From contig PALM01000036.1 in assembly GCA_002706365.1 (NCBI GenBank), positions 1 to 64,000 of the forward strand: a DNA stretch of 64,000 nucleotides, in the 5' to 3' direction. The stretch comes from Flavobacteriales bacterium (GTDB lineage: Bacteria > Bacteroidota > Bacteroidia > Flavobacteriales_E > Vicingaceae). This document shows positions 48,614 to 57,218 of the stretch, piece by piece (positions within the stretch are counted from its first letter, which is position 1; every line of letters begins with the position of its first letter). Below the pieces are notes generated by a model. The model made no database searches. It was not told the origin of the DNA and saw only the letters and a program-made list of their open reading frames with translations. The position numbers and the translations under genes are program-made.

Positions 48614-49141
48614 TTAATCACCTTTTATAGATAATTCGATTTTCTTAACCGCATGATGGTATGATGCCTTTAAGGAACCTACTGTACCGCCTAGCATTTC
48701 GGCGATTTCATCATATTTGAGTTTCTCGAAATATTTGAGTTGGAAAACGAGTTTTTGTTTCTCAGGAAGGTCTTTCACTACCGATAAAAAGTGCAAATAC
48801 TCTTCATCACCATTGAAATAGGGATCGGATCTAAGCGATTCAATTAGCTCATCCTTGCCATCTATGCTTTCCGTTTTCTTCTTTTTGAGATGGTTCAAAG
48901 CTTCATTGGTGGCAATACGATGCATCCAAGAGTATAAAGATGATCTACCTTCGAAATTCTGTAGATTTTGATAGACCTTTAGAAAGGTTTCTTGAAGGAT
49001 ATCATCAGTATCATGGTGGTCGTAAACCAAGCGGCGGATATGCCAATACAGTCTTCTGGAATGTTCTTTTACGATAAGTTGGAAGGCGTAATTTTCTTTA
49101 CCTTCTACAAAAAACAATCGAATCAGCTCCCGGTCTTTCAC
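48614..49141 (-). CDS. ECF-family RNA polymerase sigma factor
   Basis: A 175-residue ECF sigma factor. Region 2 is YDHHDTDDILQETFLKVYQNLQNFEGRSSLYSWMHRIATNEALNHLKKKK, with DDILQETF the -10 recognition/core-binding helix. Region 4 is LPEKQKLVFQLKYFEKLKYDEIAEMLGGTVGSLKASYHHAVKKIEL. It is followed by the membrane anti-sigma protein and a periplasmic coiled-coil protein, a common Bacteroidota envelope-stress arrangement. Target promoters are not known. The start ATG lies 34 bases after the transketolase gene's stop side. Confidence 0.92.
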   Translation of the reverse strand: MKDRELIRLFFVEGKENYAFQLIVKEHSRRLYWHIRRLVYDHHDTDDILQETFLKVYQNLQNFEGRSSLYSWMHRIATNEALNHLKKKKTESIDGKDELIESLRSDPYFNGDEEYLHFLSVVKDLPEKQKLVFQLKYFEKLKYDEIAEMLGGTVGSLKASYHHAVKKIELSIKGD

Positions 49142-49175
49142 ATCTTAAAATAGGAAGCTGAATACATGAAAACCT

Positions 49176-50126
49176 CTAGCGCTTTAGGACTCTTCTCACT
49201 GCTTCTGCAATTGAGCCAGAACCTAAGCCATATTTTTCAAGTAGTTCAGCCGGTTTACCACTTTCGCCAAATTTGTCGTTAACTCCTACGATCTCCATAT
49301 GAGCGGGAAGTTCACGACTTAAGAGTGATGCTATACTTTCTCCCAAACCTCCATTGATCTGGTGTTCTTCAGCACTTACTACTCTTTTAGTCTTGGCTAC
49401 TGATTCTAAGATGGCTTTCTCGTCCAAAGGTTTAATGGTGTGAATATTAATTACCTCCACACTTACTCCTTCTTTTTCTAATTCTTCGGCAGCTTTAAGG
49501 CTTTCCCAAAGACAATGTCCTGTTGCGAATAAACTCACATCAGAACCATCTTGGAATTTAACTGCTTTACCTATCTCGAACTTTTGATTAGGATCTGTAA
49601 ACACAGGCCATTTTGGTCGGCCAAATCTCAAGTAAACTGGACCATCATGTTCTGCAATTGCCAAGGTAGCTGCTTTAGTTTGATGATAGTCGGCCGGATT
49701 GATCACGGTCATTCCCGGCAACATCTTCATCATACCAATATCTTCTAGGATCTGGTGAGTGGCGCCATCTTCACCCAAAGTAAGTCCGGCATGAGATGCA
49801 CAGATCTTTACATTCTTGCCACTATAGGCGATCGATTGTCTGATCTGATCGTAAACCCTTCCGGTAGAGAAGTTGGCAAAAGTTCCGGTAAATGGAATTT
49901 TACCACCAATAGCTAAACCTGCTGCTACACCCATCATATTCGCTTCGGCAATTCCAGCTTGAATAAAACGATCTGGAAATTCATCTTGAAAGGCATTCAT
50001 CTTCAAAGAGCCAGTGAGGTCGGCACAGAGTGCTACAATATTTGGATTCTTTTTTCCAAGTTCTAGAAGTCCGTCTCCAAAACCCGAACGGGTGTCTTTC
50101 ATTTCAGTGTAGCTGTATTTGGGCAT
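49176..50126 (-). CDS. Transketolase C-terminal subunit
   Basis: A 316-residue protein with the pyrimidine-binding and C-terminal domains of transketolase: RSGFGDGLLELGKKNPNIVALCADLTGSLKM, FIQAGIAEANMMGVAAGLAIGGKIPFTGTFANF (Glu of the TPP activation), SHAGLTLGEDGATHQILEDIGMM and TIKPLDEKAI. With the N-terminal half at 51566-52408 it would form one enzyme of the pentose phosphate pathway. The two halves are separated by a VWA-protein gene, which is unusual. The 6 bases between this gene and the VWA gene suggest one transcript. Confidence 0.9.
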   Translation of the reverse strand: MPKYSYTEMKDTRSGFGDGLLELGKKNPNIVALCADLTGSLKMNAFQDEFPDRFIQAGIAEANMMGVAAGLAIGGKIPFTGTFANFSTGRVYDQIRQSIAYSGKNVKICASHAGLTLGEDGATHQILEDIGMMKMLPGMTVINPADYHQTKAATLAIAEHDGPVYLRFGRPKWPVFTDPNQKFEIGKAVKFQDGSDVSLFATGHCLWESLKAAEELEKEGVSVEVINIHTIKPLDEKAILESVAKTKRVVSAEEHQINGGLGESIASLLSRELPAHMEIVGVNDKFGESGKPAELLEKYGLGSGSIAEAVRRVLKR

Positions 50127-50132
50127 GGTGTG

Positions 50133-51515
50133 TTATAGTTTTACCTGGGTGTTTTGTCCGGAGGTTATCTTAAATGATTGTTCTTTGGTATATATACTTT
50201 GCTTGGCGTTTAGCGGTCTGAATACCACTCTGTAATATCCTGGCTGTAGCACAACTGTTTCTCTTGTATTGAGATTATTCAAATTACAAACCCAAACCAG
50301 TTTATCTCCATCCTCTAAGAAGATACTACCTATTCCTTTGGTTGGGGTGCTTACCGTTACTAATCCTGCTTGTGGAATCTCAACATTCGTAGTTCGGCTT
50401 TGGGCGATGTTCACTCCCTTTACATATGTTCTTGGAAGGGTAAGGATCTCAAGATCATAGCTACCTGTGAGATATCTTTGGGTTTCATCGAAGTTCTGAA
50501 CTACCAAGAGTTGATTACTTCCGGCTTTCCTTACCAATGCTTTTAGGTCCTTATATTCATTGTAGCCACTCATTTTAAGCTCAAGATCCCCTTGTGGTGC
50601 ATCTACAGCTATTACATTGTGTTTTCCTGGAATGATCTCAATATCGCTTTTACTTACCGATGGAATAGTATGAACAACTAGATCATAGGTGCCAAGTGGG
50701 TCAATTGGAATTGTATCTGGATTTCCTCGACTATTAATGGTATGCACGAAATTGTAACGGACCTGCTTGCTGAAATGATCGTAGAATGTCATAGGGACAT
50801 TCGACTCTGTCGGACGATTCATTTCATCAAGAAGGTTCACCTGAACAGAGGTGTTGTTCAATGCTTGAGAGATCACTACGCCCATTACCTGCTTGAATGT
50901 CTTTTCGTCTTTAGCATCGTAGAAGGTTCCCACACATTTGAAAGCATCCATCACAGAAGGATCGAGTCCAAGTCCAATTACGAAAGGCTTAAGAATCACT
51001 CCTCTCTTCTGCAAGGCAAGTGAAACTGCACAAGGGTCTCCATCGCACTCTTCAATACCATCAGTGATCAAAATGATCACATTCCTACAATTATCACAAG
51101 CGGGGAAATCGTTAGCTGCTTGTTCTAAGGAATATGCGATCAAGGTGGTTCCTTTCGGACGGATAGTTTGAAGTCTTTCCTTGATCTTTTCGTGATTGGT
51201 AGGACCAAAAGGAACTTCCAACTTAGTGTCTTTACAGTTTCTGCCTGTTGATGTGACATTGTACTGGTGACCGTATGCACGAAGTGCAACTTCCACATTC
51301 TTTGCACTCTTTAAACTATCGACCAGATTTCTCAGAAGCCTGGTAGCTACCTGCATCTTTTGTCCGTTCTCCCAGCGAGCATACATACTCTGAGAGCCAT
51401 CCAATACAAAAAGAATGCGTGTTTTTTGTGGAGCAGATTGTGATTTAGCCTGATGGGTAGATAGGGTAAAAACCGCCAGCAGACTAAGTATAATAAGATA
51501 TCTAATTGCTTTCAT
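50133..51515 (-). CDS. VWA domain protein with carboxypeptidase-regulatory-like C-terminus
   Basis: A 460-residue exported protein starting MKAIRYLIILSLLAVFTLSTHQAKSQ, a signal peptide; the ATG at 51515 is chosen over an in-frame start at 51560. The VWA domain has an intact MIDAS: ILFVLDGSQSMYARW (DxSxS), RPKGTTLIAYSL (Thr) and IILITDGIEECDGDPC (Asp). The C-terminal 250 residues are beta-sandwich-like repeats (LGTYDLVVHTIPSVSKSDIEIIPGKHNVI, GSYDLEILTLPRTYVKGVNI). It is inserted between the genes of the two transketolase halves. Ligand unknown. Confidence 0.85.
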   Translation of the reverse strand: MKAIRYLIILSLLAVFTLSTHQAKSQSAPQKTRILFVLDGSQSMYARWENGQKMQVATRLLRNLVDSLKSAKNVEVALRAYGHQYNVTSTGRNCKDTKLEVPFGPTNHEKIKERLQTIRPKGTTLIAYSLEQAANDFPACDNCRNVIILITDGIEECDGDPCAVSLALQKRGVILKPFVIGLGLDPSVMDAFKCVGTFYDAKDEKTFKQVMGVVISQALNNTSVQVNLLDEMNRPTESNVPMTFYDHFSKQVRYNFVHTINSRGNPDTIPIDPLGTYDLVVHTIPSVSKSDIEIIPGKHNVIAVDAPQGDLELKMSGYNEYKDLKALVRKAGSNQLLVVQNFDETQRYLTGSYDLEILTLPRTYVKGVNIAQSRTTNVEIPQAGLVTVSTPTKGIGSIFLEDGDKLVWVCNLNNLNTRETVVLQPGYYRVVFRPLNAKQSIYTKEQSFKITSGQNTQVKL

Positions 51516-51565
51516 GAAAATGGAAATTAGGGAAATATTCACTTTCTGACCAATAACCATTCCAC

Positions 51566-52408
51566 TTAGTAGTCGCCCAGTGTTTCTTCAAGTTGTGAAA
51601 GCGCAGTTTCTGTTTGCTCATCATTTGGCGCTACGCCATGCCATTTATGAGATCCCATCATGAAATCTACTCCTTGGCCCATCTCGGTTTTCATGAGAAT
51701 AACTACTGGCTTTCCTTTACCGCTTGCCTCTTTCGCAGCATTCAATTGCTTTACTACATCTTCCATTTGATTGCCTTGCATATGCAAAACTTTCCAGCCG
51801 AATGCAGTGAATTTGGCATCTAGATCTCCAAGATCCATGATGTCTTCCACATCACCGTCGATTTGCCTGTTGTTCCAGTCGACTGTTGCAATTAGGTTGT
51901 CTATCTTATTGTGAGCTGCAAACATTACAGCTTCCCAGATCTGTCCTTCCTGAAGTTCTCCATCACCATGAAGACAGAATACTAGATGATCATCACCATC
52001 CTGCTTTTTAGCCAAGGCAGCTCCAGCTGCAACAGATAATCCTTGTCCGAGTGAACCACTGGCCACTCTAACACCCGGAAGACCTTCGTGAGTGGTTGGG
52101 TGACCTTGCAAACGACTGTCGATCATTCTAAAGGTCTTCAGTTCATCGATAGGGAAGTAACCACTTCTTGCTAATACACTATACCAAACCGGAGAAATAT
52201 GTCCGTTCGAGAGGAAGAAAAGATCTTCATCTTTTCCTTGCATATTGAATGCAACTTTATGATCGAGGATTTCAAAATAAAGAGCTGTAAAGAAATCGGC
52301 ACAGCCTAATGATCCTCCAGGGTGACCTGATGAGGCGGCGTGAACCATTCTTACTATATCTCTTCTTACTTGGGATGCAATTTCTTGGAGTTCGGTGATA
52401 TTGGGCAT
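51566..52408 (-). CDS. Transketolase N-terminal subunit
   Basis: A 280-residue protein covering the TPP pyrophosphate-binding domain: RDIVRMVHAASSGHPGGSLGCADFFTALYFEIL, HEGLPGVRVASGSLGQGLSVAAGAALAKKQ, and LHGDGELQEGQIWEAVMFAAHNKIDNLIATVDWNN (GDG...NN metal/TPP motif). KMEMGQGVDFMMGSHKWHG is the end. The ATG at 52408 is chosen because the in-frame TTG at 52432 sits inside the promoter box TACTTTTG. With the C-terminal subunit at 49176-50126 it completes a split transketolase. Confidence 0.92.
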   Translation of the reverse strand: MPNITELQEIASQVRRDIVRMVHAASSGHPGGSLGCADFFTALYFEILDHKVAFNMQGKDEDLFFLSNGHISPVWYSVLARSGYFPIDELKTFRMIDSRLQGHPTTHEGLPGVRVASGSLGQGLSVAAGAALAKKQDGDDHLVFCLHGDGELQEGQIWEAVMFAAHNKIDNLIATVDWNNRQIDGDVEDIMDLGDLDAKFTAFGWKVLHMQGNQMEDVVKQLNAAKEASGKGKPVVILMKTEMGQGVDFMMGSHKWHGVAPNDEQTETALSQLEETLGDY

Positions 52409-52429
52409 AAGTCTAGACTGATCTAGGGC

Positions 52430-52437
52430 CAAAAGTA
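52430..52437 (-). promoter_or_regulatory. Bacteroidota-type -7 box for the transketolase N-terminal gene
   Basis: On the minus strand TACTTTTG matches TAnnTTTG exactly, about 22 bases upstream of the ATG at 52408. It overlaps the alternative TTG start, which argues against that start. Confidence 0.5.
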
Positions 52438-52516
52438 ACTCAATTCAAAGGAAAGGCCATTGCATGTTGATAAAATTTAATAAGAGTTTGAAGCGCATAA
52501 TGGTCTAGAGATTCAA

Positions 52517-52524
52517 TAACTTTG
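52517..52524 (+). promoter_or_regulatory. Bacteroidota-type -7 box for ychF
   Basis: TAACTTTG is an exact TAnnTTTG match, 18 bases before the ychF ATG at 52542. No -33 TTTG at the expected spacing. Confidence 0.55.
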
Positions 52525-52541
52525 CCGGCCAAATAATAGCT

Positions 52542-53639
52542 ATGGGATTAAAGTGTGGAATCGTAGGTTTACCAAATGTGGGTAAGTCGACCTTATTCAA
52601 TTGTCTGTCGAATGCAAAAGCTCAATCGGCAAACTTTCCTTTCTGTACAATTGAGCCTAATGTAGGTGTGATCACAGTTCCCGACGAGCGATTGAATGCA
52701 CTGGCCAATCTCATCGATCCTGAGAATGTGCAGCCAACAACCATTGATATTGTAGACATTGCAGGCTTAGTTAAAGGAGCAAGCAAAGGTGAAGGCTTGG
52801 GAAATAAATTCTTGGGTAACATTAGAGAAACCGATGCCATTATTCATGTATTGAGATGTTTTGATGATGGAAATGTGGTGCATGTAGATGGCTCTGTGAA
52901 TCCTGTGAGGGATAAGGAAACCATAGACTATGAATTGATCCTAAAAGATCTTGAGGCGATTGAGAAGAAACTTGAGAAAGTTGGAAGAGCAGCTAGAACC
53001 GGAGATAAGGAAGCACAGAAATCAAAAGACATACTAGACAAATACAAAGCTCATTTTGAAGATGGTAAGTCGGCCAGATCAATAGAGCTTTCTGATGATG
53101 AGAAGGAAGAAGTTGCCGACCTTTTCCTGCTAACAGATAAACCTGTATTGTATCTCTGTAATGTGGATGAGTCTGGTTTGGCTGAAGACAATGAGCATGT
53201 GAAAGCCGTAAAAGAGGCGGTAAAAGATGAAGGTGCTGAAGTACTTAAAGTAGCTGCTGGCTTGGAAGCTGATATTGCAGAGCTTGAAGATCCGGAAGAG
53301 CGTCAGATGTTCCTAGAAGATGCTGGTTTGAAAGAGCCTGGAGTGAATAAATTGATCAAGGCTGCATACAAACTATTGGATTTGCAAACCTATTTCACTG
53401 CAGGAAAGAAAGAGGTGAGAGCATGGACCATCACCAGAGGAATGAAAGCTCCACAGGCAGCAGGTGTAATTCACACAGATTTCGAAAAGGGATTTATCAA
53501 GGCAGAGGTTATCAAATTCGATAATTGGATCGAATATGGCTCAGAGCAAGCTGCGAAAGAAGCAGGGAAAATGAGCATGGAAGGAAAGGAATATGTGGTG
53601 CAAGACGGTGATGTAATGCACTTCAAATTCAATGTATAA
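52542..53639 (+). CDS. ychF: Redox-regulated ATPase YchF
   Basis: A 365-residue Obg-like P-loop protein. G1 is GLPNVGKSTLFNCLSNA, G2/G3 are in FPFCTIEPNVGV and DIAGLVKGASKGEGLGNKFL, and the G4 is changed to NVDE, as in the ATP-preferring YchF/OLA1 group. The TGS domain is at the C-terminus (FTAGKKEVRAWTITRGMKAPQAAGVIHTDFEKGFIKAEVI). It hydrolyses ATP and is linked to translation and oxidative stress. Its end abuts a convergent glycosyltransferase gene with no spacer. Confidence 0.95.
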   Translation: MGLKCGIVGLPNVGKSTLFNCLSNAKAQSANFPFCTIEPNVGVITVPDERLNALANLIDPENVQPTTIDIVDIAGLVKGASKGEGLGNKFLGNIRETDAIIHVLRCFDDGNVVHVDGSVNPVRDKETIDYELILKDLEAIEKKLEKVGRAARTGDKEAQKSKDILDKYKAHFEDGKSARSIELSDDEKEEVADLFLLTDKPVLYLCNVDESGLAEDNEHVKAVKEAVKDEGAEVLKVAAGLEADIAELEDPEERQMFLEDAGLKEPGVNKLIKAAYKLLDLQTYFTAGKKEVRAWTITRGMKAPQAAGVIHTDFEKGFIKAEVIKFDNWIEYGSEQAAKEAGKMSMEGKEYVVQDGDVMHFKFNV

Positions 53640-55070
53640 TCACTTCTTCCTCTTGTAGATCACGAACTGCACCTTTTTTCCTCTACTTTCTATTTCGAAA
53701 TCCTTTAGGGCTTCTAATTGAGGATTGTTATCTAGCATTTCCCTTCTTATTCCAAAATCGGTAGTTGCATGCCAGTTGTCCCAGATCAGCAGATCATCTT
53801 TGCGGATCTTTGAGAGGATCTCTCGCTCAAGAGGCCAGTACTCGCGATAATCATATGGGTCGTTTTGCAAGCTATGTTGCAAGAACCTGTCGGCATAGAT
53901 TAGTCGGCGATATTCAATTCCTTCTTCTTTAATATAGGTACCCACTTCATCGGCGAGCTTTTGAGAAGGTGTTAAGTTCATCTCATGACTCCAATTCACA
54001 GCTGCTGGTCCGCCGCTAAATAAAAAGACCGCGGCAATAAGCGGATATATCCAGCTAAACCATCTTTTCAGCTTCTCATTTTTGAATAAAGCAGTTATGC
54101 TGTTCAATCCATAAAGCATGATAATACCCATTAATGGGGTGATTGCACCGAATACTCTTTTCAGACCCATTGAACTGAACCAACCAAAATACCAGGCTAG
54201 ACTGTGAAAAATGAAGAAAGCGAAGAATGAACCGATAATCAGCACATTCCATTCATTTCTCTGATTTCTATATTTGAATAAGCTCCACAACAATCCACAT
54301 AGAAAGAGAAGGAGCAGAGGAAAGCCGCAGATGTAAATTAGTTTTTCAGCAAAATGGAATAGACCACCACTTCCATAGGGACTATCCATATTTGCATAGG
54401 GTATTTCGCTGAATGTCCATAAAGGCGACTTCCCAAAAAAGATCCAAGCCATAAGTCCGTATGCTACTTGTCCGACTGCCAGAAGCGGTATTCTTTTAAA
54501 ATCTTTTCTGATCAGCAGCCACAAGCCAAACACTCCAATAATTAGGAGTCCTTCAGATCTGATCAAAGGCATGAATGAGACAATGATCATAGCTAGATTC
54601 AACTTATTCTTCAGGCTTAACCAGATCACGCCCATTAGAGCTAGAGCAAAAAGCGGCTCAGTAAAAGCTGAAAAATTCACTTGAAAGTTCAGCGGGATCA
54701 AAAAGATCAAAAGGATCACTAATGCAGGCTGCTTGAGCTTGAGTTCTTTTGAAATCAAATAGGCAATAAAAGCGGATGTAAGACTGCAAATTAAGTTGAA
54801 GATCTTGCTTCCTATCAATCCAAATTGGGCAAAAGGAGAACTCAGTAGGGTATAGATCGGTTTTCCCCAATGATCGAAATATAATTTTGGATGCCCAGGT
54901 GCGTAGCGAGCAATTAGGTAGTGATGAAAGCTATCTGCTTCTTCTCCAATTCCATTGAAAAGCAAGAGTATCAGTATGGAGCATAGTGAGACTAAAGCCA
55001 AACTAATTAGGGCAGTGCTGTGATTCTGAAAAAGGGTTTTCAATGGAATTCTATTAGACTCTAAAGCCAA
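53640..55070 (-). CDS. Membrane glycosyltransferase-like protein (GT39/ArnT-like)
   Basis: A 476-residue protein with about 11 predicted membrane helices. A first loop with GEEADSFHHYLIARYAPGHPKLYFDHWGKPIYTLLSSPF resembles the acidic catalytic loop of GT39/GT-C enzymes, but the motif is not fully conserved. A C-terminal soluble tail with RLIYADRFLQHSLQNDPYDYREYWPLE follows. Start choice is uncertain: both candidates are TTG, at 55070 (overlapping the SpoIIE gene by 17 bases) or 55043 (MKTLFQNHSTALISL). The substrate is unknown. It is downstream of the YfiR-SpoIIE gene on the same strand. Confidence 0.7.
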   Translation of the reverse strand: MALESNRIPLKTLFQNHSTALISLALVSLCSILILLLFNGIGEEADSFHHYLIARYAPGHPKLYFDHWGKPIYTLLSSPFAQFGLIGSKIFNLICSLTSAFIAYLISKELKLKQPALVILLIFLIPLNFQVNFSAFTEPLFALALMGVIWLSLKNKLNLAMIIVSFMPLIRSEGLLIIGVFGLWLLIRKDFKRIPLLAVGQVAYGLMAWIFFGKSPLWTFSEIPYANMDSPYGSGGLFHFAEKLIYICGFPLLLLFLCGLLWSLFKYRNQRNEWNVLIIGSFFAFFIFHSLAWYFGWFSSMGLKRVFGAITPLMGIIMLYGLNSITALFKNEKLKRWFSWIYPLIAAVFLFSGGPAAVNWSHEMNLTPSQKLADEVGTYIKEEGIEYRRLIYADRFLQHSLQNDPYDYREYWPLEREILSKIRKDDLLIWDNWHATTDFGIRREMLDNNPQLEALKDFEIESRGKKVQFVIYKRKK

Positions 55071-56925
55071 TTACACAGATGTCGTCAAGCTGATCAAGTT
55101 TGCCTTTCCAGCCGAAGAAAGCTTTTTCAATTGCTCTTTTCTGTGCATTCATATCCTTATCCTGAATCGAGAGAAGCAATTCCTTGAAGTGAAGAGATCG
55201 AAACTTTTTACCCATCTCGCCACCAAACTGATCGGCAAATCCATCACTGAATACATAGATTGTATCTCCTTCTTTAAGCTTGACTTTATGGTTCACAAAA
55301 GGAACATGTTTTAAATACTTACCAATAGGCTGTTTAGTGGCTTTGTAATCTTCAATTTCATCAGAACCTTTTCGAATGATCCACAATGGATTATTTGCTC
55401 CTGCATATTCCAATTCGAATGTTATTGGATCAAAAGCACAAAGTGCTATATCCATTCCATCCTTTACTTCTTCATCTGAATGGGATGAATTGAATTTTTC
55501 GAGTACGATCTCAAGTGTTTTGTTCAGGATTTCGGAAGGCTTCTCTAATTTGAACTCACGAACAGAGCGATTCAATGCATTGCTACAGATCACACTGACG
55601 ATTGCTCCAGGAACACCATGACCTGTACAATCAGCAGCAGCGAAGATGATCTTGCCATTCGACTTCTCCATCCAATAGAAATCACCCGCTACAATATCTT
55701 TTGGAAGATAGAAAACGAAACTTTTAGGAAGCAGTTGATGGAAAGTATCCAAGGGAGGAAGCATTGCATCCTGGATTCGCTTGGCGTAGGTAATAGAGTC
55801 TGTGATCTCCTTATTCTTATCTGCAAGCTGAATATGCTGAGTTTGGATCTCATCCCTTTGGATCTCGGCTTCTTCCTTCTGTCTGTTGATGATTGCCGCC
55901 TGCTTTCTCTGTTTCACAAATGATCGATAAGCTACGATTAGAAGCACGGCAATCAAAAGGGTTACAAATACAGAGATCATCAAAAAGAACTTCTGATTCT
56001 CGAGAGCTTTCATGGTTCTACTCATGTCTTTCTCGATCTCCTTAAAGTTCTTTCTAGCCTTTTCCAACTCGACCATTTGCTGGGTGAGTTTTAGGTCGTT
56101 CTCTTCAAGGTCTCTTTCTTTTTTGAGGATTTCAGCCGCATTTGAATCTACAGTAGCCTTTAATTCGTCTGCCAATTTCTGCTGTCTTGCAACATCTGCC
56201 CTAATGCTATCTAGATAGGCCTCTTTCTGAGCTATGGTATCCTCTTTCAGAGCCATGATCTTGTTCAGCTTCTGTATCCTTCTGCTCTGTTCCTGGTTCT
56301 TATCTTCAGTAAGGTTGAGCTTTTTTCTAAGCTCTCTCAATGTCCGCTGGAACTCTTCCTCATCTTCTGAGTCCACTGCACGATCCAGTATGGCATTGTT
56401 GAGCACAAGATTGTTCGACTCAATTTGAAGCACATTGGTGGCCTCATACTGCAGCTTGTTGTTATTGAATATGAAGTTGATCATGGTAGAGCCAAACTCA
56501 TAGTTCTCAGTGACAAGAAGTATAGGTTTGCGGCCTACTGCATTGAGAAGGTCTTGGGCAGAATAACCAGACTTCGCATCTGCATAGATCATCTGGTATT
56601 TAGAGACATTGTCCAGTTCATCTAATGAGATCACTTTTCTCGGAATCATTTTTCCATGATGATTCTTAGGGTCTATAATATTGCTGAATTCTTCAACTAA
56701 GGCCTTGTCTTGTAGGATTGCAATCCTAAATGTGTCGCTAACAGCATTAACCGGCCATTCTACATTCTTGACAAAGTTGTTGAGGTAAGCCGATTTGATT
56801 CGAAATTCAATGAGACTCGTTTGGGCAAATAAGTTATTTGCTGCCGTTAATAGAAATAGAACAAGGCAGGAGTAAAGAAAGCGGCGAATGCCTGAGTATG
56901 GTGTATGAGATGCTCTGGCAACCAT
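55054..56925 (-). CDS. YfiR-SpoIIE fusion: membrane PP2C-type serine phosphatase
   Basis: A 623-residue multidomain protein. After a signal-like N-terminus, residues about 40-175 match DUF4154/YfiR (FRIKSAYLNNFVKNVEWP, FRIAILQDKALVEEF, KPILLVTENYEFGSTMINFIF). Coiled coil about 185-300, a membrane helix (FFLMISVFVTLLIAVLLIVAY, about 306-327), another coiled coil, then a SpoIIE/PP2C domain with IVAGDFYWMEK, AADCTGHGVPGA and YVFSDGFADQFGG metal-binding Asp residues. YfiR senses envelope state in YfiBNR; SpoIIE phosphatases dephosphorylate STAS proteins. A periplasmic sensor feeding partner switching is inferred. Confidence 0.87.
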   Translation of the reverse strand: MVARASHTPYSGIRRFLYSCLVLFLLTAANNLFAQTSLIEFRIKSAYLNNFVKNVEWPVNAVSDTFRIAILQDKALVEEFSNIIDPKNHHGKMIPRKVISLDELDNVSKYQMIYADAKSGYSAQDLLNAVGRKPILLVTENYEFGSTMINFIFNNNKLQYEATNVLQIESNNLVLNNAILDRAVDSEDEEEFQRTLRELRKKLNLTEDKNQEQSRRIQKLNKIMALKEDTIAQKEAYLDSIRADVARQQKLADELKATVDSNAAEILKKERDLEENDLKLTQQMVELEKARKNFKEIEKDMSRTMKALENQKFFLMISVFVTLLIAVLLIVAYRSFVKQRKQAAIINRQKEEAEIQRDEIQTQHIQLADKNKEITDSITYAKRIQDAMLPPLDTFHQLLPKSFVFYLPKDIVAGDFYWMEKSNGKIIFAAADCTGHGVPGAIVSVICSNALNRSVREFKLEKPSEILNKTLEIVLEKFNSSHSDEEVKDGMDIALCAFDPITFELEYAGANNPLWIIRKGSDEIEDYKATKQPIGKYLKHVPFVNHKVKLKEGDTIYVFSDGFADQFGGEMGKKFRSLHFKELLLSIQDKDMNAQKRAIEKAFFGWKGKLDQLDDICVIGFRV

Positions 56926-57218
56926 TAATAAATAAATACTTGAGACCTAAATTTATACACTGTTAGTATTTACTATCCAAGGCTTCAAAAATCGCCATAA
57001 ATAAGTGATAAACTGAGCCTAATATACGACTGTATTAATAAAACGCTGTTGAATTCTTCAATAAGCTCAATTATTTGGCTAAAAATCAGTTTATCTGATA
57101 GATTAATTCAGACTTATGAAGATGAGTTTAACTGTTAAAACCTCTGTTGATAAATCTGAATGGACTGCGGTATGGCAGCCTACTTCTTTAATTACTTTAG
57201 ATGTTCCAATAGTTGATT
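56926..57218. other. Divergent promoter region between YfiR-SpoIIE and parE genes
   Basis: A 293-base AT-rich spacer with no gene seen. It holds one inverted repeat: GATAAACTGA at 57007-57016 and its exact reverse complement TCAGTTTATC at 57086-57095, 69 bases apart. The distance suits a looping site or two operator halves, but no regulator is known. On the minus strand TAAATTTA near 56955 is one mismatch from the -7 box for the phosphatase gene; no convincing box for parE was found. Confidence 0.35.
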
